A stretch of DNA of 64,000 nt from Flavobacteriaceae bacterium R38 (GTDB lineage: Bacteria; Bacteroidota; Bacteroidia; Flavobacteriales; Flavobacteriaceae), in assembly GCA_009901575.1 (NCBI GenBank), contig WXYP01000004.1, positions 1 to 64,000 on the forward strand, written 5' to 3'. The translations under genes were made by a program, and so were the position numbers. The first letter of the stretch is position 1. Each line of letters begins with the position of its first letter. The notes under the pieces are model-generated. The model was not told where the DNA came from and ran no database searches. It worked only from the letters and a program-made list of their open reading frames with translations. This document shows positions 10,584 to 19,210 of the stretch, in pieces.

Positions 10584-12929
10584 TTATAATATATAATTTG
10601 TGTTTACTCTCATGATCCACATCTCATCAAAATAAGAATTATCTACATTTGAATAGTACGAGGCTAATGCACTATTCCATGAGTTGTGTTTCTTTATGTA
10701 AACATATCTGTAATTATTTTCAGGGTTAATAAAATAACTTGCATCTAGTCCTTTGCTTCTCAGCTTTTTAATAAATCTATCTGCATTAGAAGGTACTCCA
10801 AAAACATTTGTTATAATATAGTAACCTTCGTCTAAAGATGCAATATTAACTACGCGTCCTTTTTTTGCTTTTTTCCTTCTCTTAGAAGTAGATTTAGAAT
10901 ATAATCTTTCAATTTCTTCTTCTGTCTTATCTTCTAAGTCTGCTGTAGCAGTATTATTATTTAATTTTGGAACCACAGTACTTTTAATAGGAGTATTTAC
11001 TCTCTTGTTGTTAGTACTTTTATTGGCTACTCCTTTATTTTTAATAACTGAAGGGCTATTCACTCTATCTTTATTATTTTCTTCTTTAGCATTTATTGGC
11101 CTGTTAACTACCCTTCCTTTATTACTTGTATAAGAAGAAGGTTTGTTGGTAGAAGCAGGAATACGCTTTTTATCTTCTACCACAGGCTTATTACTGCCTT
11201 CGTTAGAAGCTAACGCATTATTTTCTTTTGTATTGTTTTTATTAACATTATTATTGGCATATCTTAATCTATCTTCGTTATCTACATTCATTATCCACAT
11301 TTCACCATGATAACGATTCCCTAAATCAGACTTGTATGCAGCAATAGCATCCTGCCAATTATCAAAGCGCTCTAAGTATACATAATTAAGATTATTTCTG
11401 GTATTAAGAAAATAATTTGCATCTATGCCGTCTTTTTGAAGTTTATTGACAAACTTATCTCTGTAAAGCCTCCCATTAGTCTTTTCACTATAAACATTGG
11501 CAATTAAATAGTAACCACTGTTTACATTTTTCAGGTTTCTTACTGTTTTTTGTTTAATATTATTAGCCTTAGCTGCAAGTGCAAAATCTTCACTATTGTT
11601 AGGATTGTAAGCTACATTAATATTCCTGGCATTATTATTTGCCGGGTTGTTGTAATTATTTGGAGTTACTGATTTATTAGCATTCGAGCTATTATTTCTT
11701 ACGTTGGCATTAGTGTTAGGCCTGTTATTGTTGGCAAGAGCAGAATTATTATTTGGCTGCCCTCCTTTTTTCATACTTTTGATTAGATGATAAAACCTAT
11801 TTTCAATATCATTGTTTACTGCTCTTTCCATAGAATCTTGCTTAATGATTAATTCTGCAAGAATCATATTATTTTCCTCAAGGTTTTTCTTGATTTGAGC
11901 TAATTCGTCGTCTTTTTGAGCGATAACTTCATCTTTCTCTTCTATTTCATCTTCAAGAATAGCTAATTTATCAAGTTCTAAAGGGTCCAGTTCAACTCTA
12001 TCTTCTGTCAGGTTTGGCTGGAATGAATAAGCAAATGTGATTTCATGAGTAGAACCAAGGTTTTGAATACCATCATTGATCCCTCTCTCTATAGTATATC
12101 CAAGAGATAATCTTTTGGTTAAATTGAATCCGACACCCGCAGAAAGTCCGAAGAAATCATCATAACCCCCTTGAACCCATCCAATCTTTGGAAGGTCAAG
12201 AATTAAACTTCCGGACAGATTTAAATCACGATCTCCTTGTTTTCTTGCTCTTGTAAGTGCAGAAAGACGACCTTTTTCTAATAATCCGGTAGCTTTTTCA
12301 AACTTTTTAGTATACATCAAATGACCAGAAAAAGTTTTTTCATCAAATTCTGTTACAGATTCTCCGGTTCTCAGGTTAAAATCGACAAGATTTTCTCCGT
12401 AAACACCGACATCGAAACTTCCTAATGATAAATTAAATCCTGGCTGAAATGATAACAGAGAGTTATCTTCTATAGAAGCTAGAGCTGGATCTGGCATTCC
12501 GGGAAGCAAATCAGAATTATCTATACCACTGCTGAAAAATGATAAATTAAAACCAAAAGTTAAATTGCTTTTAGGTGATAATCTCACTCCGTAAGCATAG
12601 TTTGCAAGTACACCGAAGTTAGTAATTACACCAAGGTTTTGCTGATAAATCCCTAAACCAAGTCCGGTTCTATCACCTATCCTTCCGGAATAACTCCCAA
12701 AGTATACCTCTGGAGAATTATCAAATTGAATCCATTGATTCCTGTGGTATAAATTAATATACGAATTGTCTTCTCTAACCGTAGAAAAGGTTGGGTTTAT
12801 CAAAAACCTGTTAAACTTCAAGAGGTTTTGAGAAGGGATGTCAAATGATATAAACGGATCTTCTTCCTGACCGTATACAGCGGCAAGACTCAGTACTGTC
12901 ATGAAAAAGATTGCAATTTTCTGCTTCAT
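10584..12929 (-). CDS. PorP/SprF-family T9SS outer-membrane protein with coiled coil and two SPOR-like modules
   Basis: The product has 781 residues and a signal peptide ending near residue 21 (VYGQ). Residues about 22-305 look like a PorP/SprF beta-barrel (LINPTFSTVREDNSY, LGLGIYQQNLG). Then come a charged coiled coil (about 310-385), an Asn-rich linker (about 386-445) and two related SPOR-like modules at about 470-550 and 698-780. Both modules begin GYY-I-NV, contain YVY-x6-W-x2-A and end EMWIM-V. PorP/SprF proteins assist secretion of particular T9SS substrates; SPOR domains bind peptidoglycan, so this one may tether the barrel to the cell wall. It lies 7 bp after the upstream gene and just before the giant adhesin, a position like sprD of F. 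johnsoniae. Typical PorP proteins are only about 300 residues, so the extension is notable. Confidence 0.85.
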   Translation of the reverse strand: MKQKIAIFFMTVLSLAAVYGQEEDPFISFDIPSQNLLKFNRFLINPTFSTVREDNSYINLYHRNQWIQFDNSPEVYFGSYSGRIGDRTGLGLGIYQQNLGVITNFGVLANYAYGVRLSPKSNLTFGFNLSFFSSGIDNSDLLPGMPDPALASIEDNSLLSFQPGFNLSLGSFDVGVYGENLVDFNLRTGESVTEFDEKTFSGHLMYTKKFEKATGLLEKGRLSALTRARKQGDRDLNLSGSLILDLPKIGWVQGGYDDFFGLSAGVGFNLTKRLSLGYTIERGINDGIQNLGSTHEITFAYSFQPNLTEDRVELDPLELDKLAILEDEIEEKDEVIAQKDDELAQIKKNLEENNMILAELIIKQDSMERAVNNDIENRFYHLIKSMKKGGQPNNNSALANNNRPNTNANVRNNSSNANKSVTPNNYNNPANNNARNINVAYNPNNSEDFALAAKANNIKQKTVRNLKNVNSGYYLIANVYSEKTNGRLYRDKFVNKLQKDGIDANYFLNTRNNLNYVYLERFDNWQDAIAAYKSDLGNRYHGEMWIMNVDNEDRLRYANNNVNKNNTKENNALASNEGSNKPVVEDKKRIPASTNKPSSYTSNKGRVVNRPINAKEENNKDRVNSPSVIKNKGVANKSTNNKRVNTPIKSTVVPKLNNNTATADLEDKTEEEIERLYSKSTSKRRKKAKKGRVVNIASLDEGYYIITNVFGVPSNADRFIKKLRSKGLDASYFINPENNYRYVYIKKHNSWNSALASYYSNVDNSYFDEMWIMRVNTNYIL

Positions 12930-12936
12930 TTTCTTT

Positions 12937-15135
12937 TTAACGTATTAAGGTTATAGTTCCTTGTTTTAAAACTTCATTCTCTCTGCTTATTATTTTGTAA
13001 TAAAATATGGGCTTGGCAAGAGAGTATGTTAAATTTGATTCGGGCCAATTATTTTGATATCCGTTTGCTCTAAATACAAGAGCTCCGTTAGGATCGTAAA
13101 TAATAACTTCTATATCAGGATTAAAAGCAAAACGATTTGGGATAATCCATAAATCGTTAATTCCATCTGAATTCGGGCTAATTACATTAGGAACTGCAAA
13201 ACTGTCCTGAAATTGTACAGTAAACCTTCTTATTACCTGACAAGTGCCAACAAATGCTCTTAAAACATATTGGCCTTCTTCTGATAAGGTAACACTGGCA
13301 CTGCTAGAAATTTCAATATTTTCTTCATTAAACCATTGATAGTTATCTGCACCAGAGGCAGTTACAATTCTAAATGATCCTTCTGGAATTACAATAACTT
13401 CCGGAGCATCCACAGTAACGATGGAACTATCAAAAGGACTAATAATAATTTCATTAGAGAATACAGTACATCCAAAAGCTGTAACACCCAGCCTATAGGC
13501 ACCGGCAAGGTTTGTAGCTAATGTAGGACTGGTCTCTGAAGCGATTAAAATATTATCTCTAAACCATTCGTAGGTATAAGATGCATCTGTAACATCTGAA
13601 GAGATATTGATAAGGCTTGAACCATCACAAGAAATTTGTCCATCACTTGATATGGTTACGGTTTCATCGATTCTTAGTTTTACATCAAAATCGTTAGAAA
13701 CAATATTAAATGAACTAATAGTGGCTCTTAAAGAGTAAAGATCGTTTAAAGAAGCATCAGAAATAGTTAGTGTATTTCCTGTTTCTCCTGTAATAGGAGT
13801 ATTTGCTTTAAGCCACTGGTAACTAAAATTGTTTATTAATTGTGTTTTTACATCTATAGTATTTCCAGAGGTTGTTACCGCCTGAATAGTATTAACTTCA
13901 AGTATAGTTGACGTTTGATCACATTCTGAATATGCTCCTTGAGGAGCTACAGTAATATTAATGCTTTGTGGTAATTCTACAGTAACATCGGTTGTGAACT
14001 CATCGACAATACAGCCCGTACCTTGAGTTACTCTTCCTCTGTAAACTCCGGGATTGATTACGGTTAAAGTGCTATTGGTCTCTCCGGATAATAAACTACC
14101 ATCTCTAAACCATGCATATGAAGGATTATCTGCAGTAGTAGTAATATCGAGATCTATAGAATCTCCTGGCAATAATAAAACATTAGAAGGCTGTGAAACA
14201 GTAACATTAAGGTTAGGAACAGTAATAACTACAGGGGCAGATACTTCTACACACGCAGCACTGTTATTTGTTGTTGTCTCCAAAGTATAAGTCCCTGCAG
14301 GATTTGCAGGGTCTACAGAAATAGTAGGAACAAAACCAGGAGTATTTATTAGTACCCCATCTTTAAACCATCTGTATGTTAAAGCAGTACTGTTTACATT
14401 TGCTTCCAGTTGATAAGTAAAACCAGGACAAAGCTCTACGTTAGCAGGGCCGTTTATAGCAATATTATTAACCGGATTCATGATCACTTCAGTCTCATTA
14501 GAAAATGTACTTCCTGAACAAAAATCACCGTAATCAACCTCTGCAAAATAGAAACCGGGTTGTGTAACTTCTAGAGTAGAACCTGTTTCACCAGGGATCG
14601 GGATCGGGTTTCTATTTCTAAACCACCTGTATGCTGGTTCTCCAGGGAAATTAAGAACTTCCAGAGTTGTAGAAGACCCGTCACATACAGCAACAATACC
14701 ACTACCAAAACCTGTAATGGTTAAGTTTTGATCTACATTTAAGAAATATGCCGGAAAAGCATCACTTTCGGGGCTTGTAAGTGCAGGACTGGTTGATCTG
14801 ACACGTACTCTATAGTTGTCACCTCTTATATCTGATGGAAATGCGAAGTTGAATATAAAATCGAAAGTTGTATTTTGAGTATTATCAGAAGCTAACTGTA
14901 CAGCATTGCTGAAGCTACCTGTTTCATCAGATAATTCTAAAATAAAAACATTATCGCTATTTACTAATGGACCATCCCATTGAAACCTAACATTAAACGT
15001 ATTAAAACTCGCGGAAGCACAAGGAGCGGTAAATTGAGGAGTAGGTCTCCTCAAATTCTGTCCAAAGGTTAAGGACAGGCTTAAGAAAAGCACAGCACAT
15101 AGCATCAATCGCAAAATATGAACATCCTTATTCAT
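12937..15135 (-). CDS. Secreted Ig-like protein with T9SS type B (gliding-motility-associated) C-terminal domain
   Basis: The 732-residue product has a signal peptide (residues 1-26, ending LTFGQ). A series of Ig/PKD-like beta domains follows, seen as recurring YxWF/W-x-DG and GETGSTLTV-like patterns. The last 88 residues form a type B sorting domain: VISPNSDGINDLWIIPN, then the VIIYDPNGALVFR region, ending GTITLIR. Such proteins are exported by the T9SS and kept at the cell surface. This is the first gene of the minus-strand operon, upstream of the PorP/SprF gene and the SprB-like adhesin, the place of sprC in F. johnsoniae. The assignment to SprC is by position only; the sorting domain is certain. 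Confidence 0.85.
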   Translation of the reverse strand: MNKDVHILRLMLCAVLFLSLSLTFGQNLRRPTPQFTAPCASASFNTFNVRFQWDGPLVNSDNVFILELSDETGSFSNAVQLASDNTQNTTFDFIFNFAFPSDIRGDNYRVRVRSTSPALTSPESDAFPAYFLNVDQNLTITGFGSGIVAVCDGSSTTLEVLNFPGEPAYRWFRNRNPIPIPGETGSTLEVTQPGFYFAEVDYGDFCSGSTFSNETEVIMNPVNNIAINGPANVELCPGFTYQLEANVNSTALTYRWFKDGVLINTPGFVPTISVDPANPAGTYTLETTTNNSAACVEVSAPVVITVPNLNVTVSQPSNVLLLPGDSIDLDITTTADNPSYAWFRDGSLLSGETNSTLTVINPGVYRGRVTQGTGCIVDEFTTDVTVELPQSINITVAPQGAYSECDQTSTILEVNTIQAVTTSGNTIDVKTQLINNFSYQWLKANTPITGETGNTLTISDASLNDLYSLRATISSFNIVSNDFDVKLRIDETVTISSDGQISCDGSSLINISSDVTDASYTYEWFRDNILIASETSPTLATNLAGAYRLGVTAFGCTVFSNEIIISPFDSSIVTVDAPEVIVIPEGSFRIVTASGADNYQWFNEENIEISSSASVTLSEEGQYVLRAFVGTCQVIRRFTVQFQDSFAVPNVISPNSDGINDLWIIPNRFAFNPDIEVIIYDPNGALVFRANGYQNNWPESNLTYSLAKPIFYYKIISRENEVLKQGTITLIR

Positions 15136-15229
15136 ATATTAAAGTAGGTTAAAAATTAGTTTTAAAGCTTTGGGTCTTTAAAACGATAAAAAAATTAAAT
15201 CAATCTTCTTAAAAAGACTAAATAATTAA

Positions 15230-15260
15230 CAAAATTAAGTATTGATCTGTCTGCAAACAA
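15230..15260 (-). promoter_or_regulatory. Probable promoter of the adhesin operon
   Basis: On the minus strand TAATTTTG (15237-15230) fits the Bacteroidetes -7 consensus TAnnTTTG, and TTGTTTG (15260-15254) lies about 16-20 bp upstream as a -33 element. A second -7-like box, TAAATTTG, is at 15278-15271. The first would give an untranslated leader of about 90 nt before the ATG at 15135. Confidence 0.45.
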
Positions 15261-15499
15261 TTTTCAAAAACAAATTTATTTATAAACTTTGTTCAAAACA
15301 TATTAACAAAATTCATTTTTTAGTTGAAAAACAGTTAATTACATTGTTAATATCTAGTAATTTAAAGAACTTTTTTGCGTGGCTAAATTAATAATTTTTA
15401 TTTGAAATATGCTGTCTTATTACACTTATTAACAGCATTTGGTACGATTTATTGCCTTAAAAAGCTTTTTTTTCCTGATTATCAATCTTTTCTTTTGTG

Positions 15500-15507
15500 T
15501 ATTTTTG
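15500..15507 (+). promoter_or_regulatory. glnS promoter -7 box
   Basis: TATTTTTG fits TAnnTTTG and ends 20 bp before the glnS ATG. No clear TTTG -33 element is visible at the usual distance. Confidence 0.5.
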
Positions 15508-15527
15508 CGCATTATTATTAAAAACTG

Positions 15528-17210
15528 ATGTCAGAAGAAACAAAATCGCTCAATTTTATCGAGCATATTATAGAAGAAGATATTCAAAACGGATTCTCTC
15601 CAGAGAACATTCGTTTTCGTTTTCCACCGGAACCTAATGGGTATTTACACATAGGTCATGCTAAGTCTATCTGCCTTAATTTTGGATTAGGATTAAATTA
15701 CAATGCGCCTGTTAATTTAAGGTTTGACGATACAAATCCAGCCAAAGAAGAACAAGAATATGTAGACAGTATCAAAGAAGATATTAAATGGCTCGGTTTT
15801 GAATGGGATAAAGAATGTTATTCTTCAGATTATTTCCAGCAATTATACGATTGGGCTGTACTTTTAATTAAAAATGGCAAAGCTTATGTAGACAGTCAAT
15901 CTTCTGAAGAAATGGCTGAGCAAAAAGGGACACCCACAACTGTTGGAACGAATAGCCCTTACAGAGATCGGTCGGTTGAAGAGAATTTAGATCTTTTTGA
16001 GCGTATGAAAAATGGCGAATTTGAAGCCGGGACTCATGTCTTAAGAGCTAAAATTGATATGAGTTCTCCGAATATGTTGATGAGAGATCCTTTAATGTAC
16101 CGTATTTTATTTAAAGAACATCACCGGACAGGTAACGATTGGTGCCTTTATCCTATGTACGACTGGACGCATGGAGAAAGTGATTATGTAGAAGCTATCA
16201 GTCATTCTATTTGTACACTGGAATTTCTTCCTCACAGAGAATTATATGAGTGGTTCTTAGATAATATTTATGAAGCACCAAAGGTAAAGCCTAAACAACG
16301 GGAATTTGCAAGGTTAAATCTGAATTATACAGTAATGAGCAAAAGAAAACTTGCTCAGTTGGTCGATAATAATGTAGTTAGCGGATGGGATGACCCTAGA
16401 ATGCCTACGATTTCTGGATTGAGAAGAAAAGGGTATACACCGGCTGCGATACGTAAGTTTGCAGATACGGTTGGTGTAGCCAAGCGTGATAATATAATTG
16501 ATGTTGCCTTGTTAGAATTTTGCATTCGTGAAGATTTGAATAAGAAAGCACCAAGAGTAATGGCTGTACTTAACCCGGTTAAACTGATTATCACAAATTA
16601 TCCTGAAGGACAGGAAGAATGGCTGGATGCAGAGAATAATCCTGAAGATGAACATGCAGGATCAAGAAAAGTCCCGTTTTCCCGAGAGTTATATATAGAA
16701 AGAGAAGATTTTAAAGAGGAAGCAAATCGTAAGTTTTTCCGTTTAAAATTGGGAGGAGAAGTACGTTTGAAGAATGCGTATATCATTAAAGCTGAAGATG
16801 TTGTAAAAGATGAGAACGGAGAAATTTTAGAGATACATTGTACTTATGATCCGTTAAGTAAAAGTGGGAGCGGAACAGAAGAAAGTATGCGAAAAGTAAA
16901 AGGAACTCTACATTGGGTTTCTACAAAGCATGCATTGGAAGCAGAAGTAAGATTATACGATCGTTTATTCTTAGATGAAGCACCAGATAGCCATAAAGAC
17001 AAGAGCTTTATGGAATTTATTAACCCAGATTCTTTAAAGGTGATCACCGGGTATGTTGAGCCCAGTTTGAAAGGAGTTAAAGAATTGGACCATTTTCAGT
17101 TCCAGCGCCTTGGTTATTTTAATATAGATAAGGATAGTACAAAAGAAAAGCTGGTCTTTAACAAAACTGTTGGATTAAGAGACACCTGGGCAAAAGTTAA
17201 AAATAAGTAA
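15528..17210 (+). CDS. glnS: Glutaminyl-tRNA synthetase
   Basis: This 560-residue class I aminoacyl-tRNA synthetase charges tRNA-Gln with glutamine in the cytosol. The HIGH signature is in [14 protein letters not shown] (about residues 34-47), and the KMSKS loop is VMSKRKL (about 269-275). The GlnRS-specific RFDDTNP and the C-terminal anticodon-binding beta-barrels (RDTWAK end) are present. The length is normal for the family. It stands alone, divergent from the adhesin operon and convergent with the next gene, and is preceded by a -7 box. Its presence alongside gltX in the window implies direct Gln-tRNA charging by GlnRS, with the GluRS needed only for tRNA-Glu. Confidence 0.97.
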   Translation: MSEETKSLNFIEHIIEEDIQNGFSPENIRFRFPPEPNGYLHIGHAKSICLNFGLGLNYNAPVNLRFDDTNPAKEEQEYVDSIKEDIKWLGFEWDKECYSSDYFQQLYDWAVLLIKNGKAYVDSQSSEEMAEQKGTPTTVGTNSPYRDRSVEENLDLFERMKNGEFEAGTHVLRAKIDMSSPNMLMRDPLMYRILFKEHHRTGNDWCLYPMYDWTHGESDYVEAISHSICTLEFLPHRELYEWFLDNIYEAPKVKPKQREFARLNLNYTVMSKRKLAQLVDNNVVSGWDDPRMPTISGLRRKGYTPAAIRKFADTVGVAKRDNIIDVALLEFCIREDLNKKAPRVMAVLNPVKLIITNYPEGQEEWLDAENNPEDEHAGSRKVPFSRELYIEREDFKEEANRKFFRLKLGGEVRLKNAYIIKAEDVVKDENGEILEIHCTYDPLSKSGSGTEESMRKVKGTLHWVSTKHALEAEVRLYDRLFLDEAPDSHKDKSFMEFINPDSLKVITGYVEPSLKGVKELDHFQFQRLGYFNIDKDSTKEKLVFNKTVGLRDTWAKVKNK

Positions 17211-17232
17211 TTACATTAATTCCTAAATTTGG

Positions 17233-17304
17233 TTCCTTCTCCTGAGGGAGAAGGTTAGGATGAGGATTGCCCTCACCTTTATCCTCTCCCTTAGGGAGAG
17301 GGAA
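17233..17304. repeat. REP-like imperfect palindrome between convergent genes
   Basis: About 72 bp form a large imperfect inverted repeat. The left arm starts TTCCTTCTCCTGAGGGAGAA and the right arm ends CTCTCCCTTAGGGAGAGGG. Each arm also holds its own smaller hairpin (TTCTCCTGAGGGAGAA; CTCTCCCTTAGGGAGAG). The element is GC-richer than its surroundings. It may serve as a bidirectional terminator for glnS and the convergent gene, or be a dispersed REP/BIME-type element. Confidence 0.6.
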
Positions 17305-17372
17305 ACTAGTTGAATCTATAAAATGTTTAAATAAAAACTTTATATTTAGATATTTAAGTAGTTGCTTTTTAA

Positions 17373-17894
17373 TTACTCTATCTTTTCTGTAACCACTTCG
17401 TCGGGAGGAATAATAATAGAAGTTTTAAAATCCGGAAGTAGTTGTTTCATTACGTCAGTATCTTTTAATTTTTCAGCTTCAAGAAAATACCATCGATCTA
17501 TAGCATTGTCATAAAATCCGAAAAGGTAGCTTTTGGATTTTATACGTGTTCCTGAAATGGTCATCCGGTTATCATTTTGAATCAGGCAACGGTATTCTCC
17601 ATCTTCTTTTGTAATACTGCTGACAGCTATAACTTCTGATTTTTCAAATTTGAAACCCTGCTTGCCCATTTCATCAAATAATTCGACCATACTTTTTATC
17701 AGGAAATCTTTCCCCCCGGTTTTTTCAATAATTGTTGGGTGTGTGTATTTTAAAACGGTTTCAAAGTCTAACTCCAAAGTTGCTTTAGCTGCAGCTTTGG
17801 CATCTCTTAATGCACTTATTTTTAACGAGTCGATTGATTGTGCTGTTACCATACCAGACACTAAGGATAACAAAATGAGAATCTTCTTTTTCAT
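17373..17894 (-). CDS. Secreted hypothetical protein
   Basis: The 173-residue product has a signal peptide (residues 1-19, ending VTAQ) and no later membrane segment. The mature part has an alternating alpha/beta pattern: LELDFETVLKYTHPTIIEKTGG, then MTISGTRIKSKSYLFGF and WYFLEAEKL. This loosely resembles an NTF2-like fold, but I cannot assign a family. It is monocistronic, convergent with glnS across the REP-like palindrome, and separated by 280 bp from the SPFH gene upstream. The location is probably periplasmic. Confidence 0.7.
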   Translation of the reverse strand: MKKKILILLSLVSGMVTAQSIDSLKISALRDAKAAAKATLELDFETVLKYTHPTIIEKTGGKDFLIKSMVELFDEMGKQGFKFEKSEVIAVSSITKEDGEYRCLIQNDNRMTISGTRIKSKSYLFGFYDNAIDRWYFLEAEKLKDTDVMKQLLPDFKTSIIIPPDEVVTEKIE

Positions 17895-18174
17895 ATATTT
17901 AATTTATCTGCTCTAAGCTTAATTTTTCTCTCAAAAACAAACCATAATGAATAGCTATTAAGATTGAAAACCTCATAATAGAAAACTATTAAAAACTAGT
18001 TGTTTTTAGGCTTTTTAAGCTCTTTTTAAAACCTCTTAATAGTATTTGCTTTAAATTTTTCAATCTCTTGAGAAAAGCTTTAATAATCGTTTTTTAGTTA
18101 AAATACCCCCTTGGGTAGTGTGATAAAAAAGTAAATCCCGTTTTCACGAGATTTACACATCATTTTATTTTGGA
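17895..18174. other. AT-rich intergenic region with an imperfect inverted repeat
   Basis: No gene was found. GATTGAAAA...ACTATT at 17962-17990 is mirrored by AATAGT...TTTTTCAATC at 18038-18065. AAAACCTCATAATAG (17967-17981) is repeated with one change at 18028-18042. The SPFH-gene terminator lies at its right end. Confidence 0.4.
18124..18156 (-). terminator. Rho-independent terminator of the SPFH gene
   Basis: On the minus strand a 10-bp stem with one mismatch (GTAAATCTCG / CGGGATTTAC, loop TGAAAA) is followed by TTTTTTATC. It begins about 19 nt after the stop codon. Confidence 0.75.
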
Positions 18175-19101
18175 TTATTCATCACCTTTCTTTTTTCGTT
18201 GATTTTTCATTGCCTCTCCAATTTGATTACTGGCAGTAAAAGATGCAACCATATTATTTAACATATCACTTCCGGCTTGTGGAGAGTTAGGTAATAAAAT
18301 TAAATTACTATTGGTTTCTTCACCGATAGACTGAAGTGTATCGTAATGTTGTGTCACAACAATTAATGCTGAAGCTTCTTGAGAATTGATACCAACCTTG
18401 TTGAGTACTTCTACACTTTCTTCCAATCCGCGAGCAATTTCTCTTCGCTGATCTGCAATACCCTGACCTTGTAAGCGTTTGCTTTCTGCTTCTGCTTTTG
18501 CTTTTTCTACAATAAGAATTCTGGCAGCGTCACCTTCAAATTGTGCTGCTATTTTTTCTCTTTCAGATGCATTAATCCTGTTCATGGCAGCTTTTACCTG
18601 TGCGTCTGGATCAATATCGGTTACAAGCGTTTTAATGATATCATAACCATATTCCATCATTGCATCGTTAAGTTCTGTTTTTACTGCAATAGCAATATCA
18701 TCTTTTTTAACAAAGACATCATCTAATTTCATCTTTGGAACCTCGGCACGTACCACATCAAATACATAACTTGTAATTTGGTCATGAGGGTAATCCAATT
18801 TATAAAAAGCTTCATAAACTTTATCTCTGATCACTTTATATTGTACAGAAACTTTAAGCTTTACGAAAACATCGTCTAATGTTTTAGTTTCTACAATAAC
18901 ATCTAATTGTTGGATTTTTAAACTTAGTCTACCTGCAATCCTGTCAACAATAGGAATTTTAATTTGTAATCCTGAATGACGAATACTTTGAAAACGTCCG
19001 AAACGTTCAATTACTGCTGCTGTTTGTTGTTTGATAATAAAAAAAGCAGAGATAAAAATAACAAGCCCGAGAAAAATAACGGGTATTAAAAAATAAGGCA
19101 T
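18175..19101 (-). CDS. SPFH/band-7 (paraslipin-type) membrane protein
   Basis: The 308-residue product has one N-terminal membrane helix (about residues 3-24), then a band-7 domain (about 25-190: AAVIERFGRF, LQIKIPIVDRI, QQLDVIVETKT, DVVRAEVPKM). An Ala/Glu/Lys-rich coiled coil follows (about 185-235, ASEREKIAAQFEGDAARI). This order is that of bacterial paraslipins/QmcA. These form membrane-bound oligomeric rings linked to membrane microdomains and protease control. It sits 109 bp downstream of gltX on the same strand and ends at a terminator. A NfeD partner gene, common beside such proteins, is not seen here. Confidence 0.9.
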   Translation of the reverse strand: MPYFLIPVIFLGLVIFISAFFIIKQQTAAVIERFGRFQSIRHSGLQIKIPIVDRIAGRLSLKIQQLDVIVETKTLDDVFVKLKVSVQYKVIRDKVYEAFYKLDYPHDQITSYVFDVVRAEVPKMKLDDVFVKKDDIAIAVKTELNDAMMEYGYDIIKTLVTDIDPDAQVKAAMNRINASEREKIAAQFEGDAARILIVEKAKAEAESKRLQGQGIADQRREIARGLEESVEVLNKVGINSQEASALIVVTQHYDTLQSIGEETNSNLILLPNSPQAGSDMLNNMVASFTASNQIGEAMKNQRKKKGDE

Positions 19102-19210
19102 AGTTGTATATGTGTTAGTAGTGGTTAATAAAAGTTTTAGTGAAGTTATAAAAAAGTCTTCACTAGTTAGTATTAAAAACTAATCTTTTGTTACAACTAT
19201 ACAAAGAGGA

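Larger units (their letters stand above)
15136..15527. other. Divergent intergenic region (392 bp) between the adhesin operon and glnS
   Basis: Very AT-rich, with no open frame of note on either strand. It holds minus-strand promoter-like boxes at 15230-15278 and the plus-strand glnS -7 box at 15500-15507. I see no RNA gene or riboswitch. Confidence 0.6.

Noticed and set aside
11291-11299. TTATCCACA, a perfect DnaA-box sequence
   Set aside because: It is single, lies inside the PorP/SprF-like coding sequence, and no cluster of boxes or AT-rich unwinding element is nearby, so it is not evidence of oriC.
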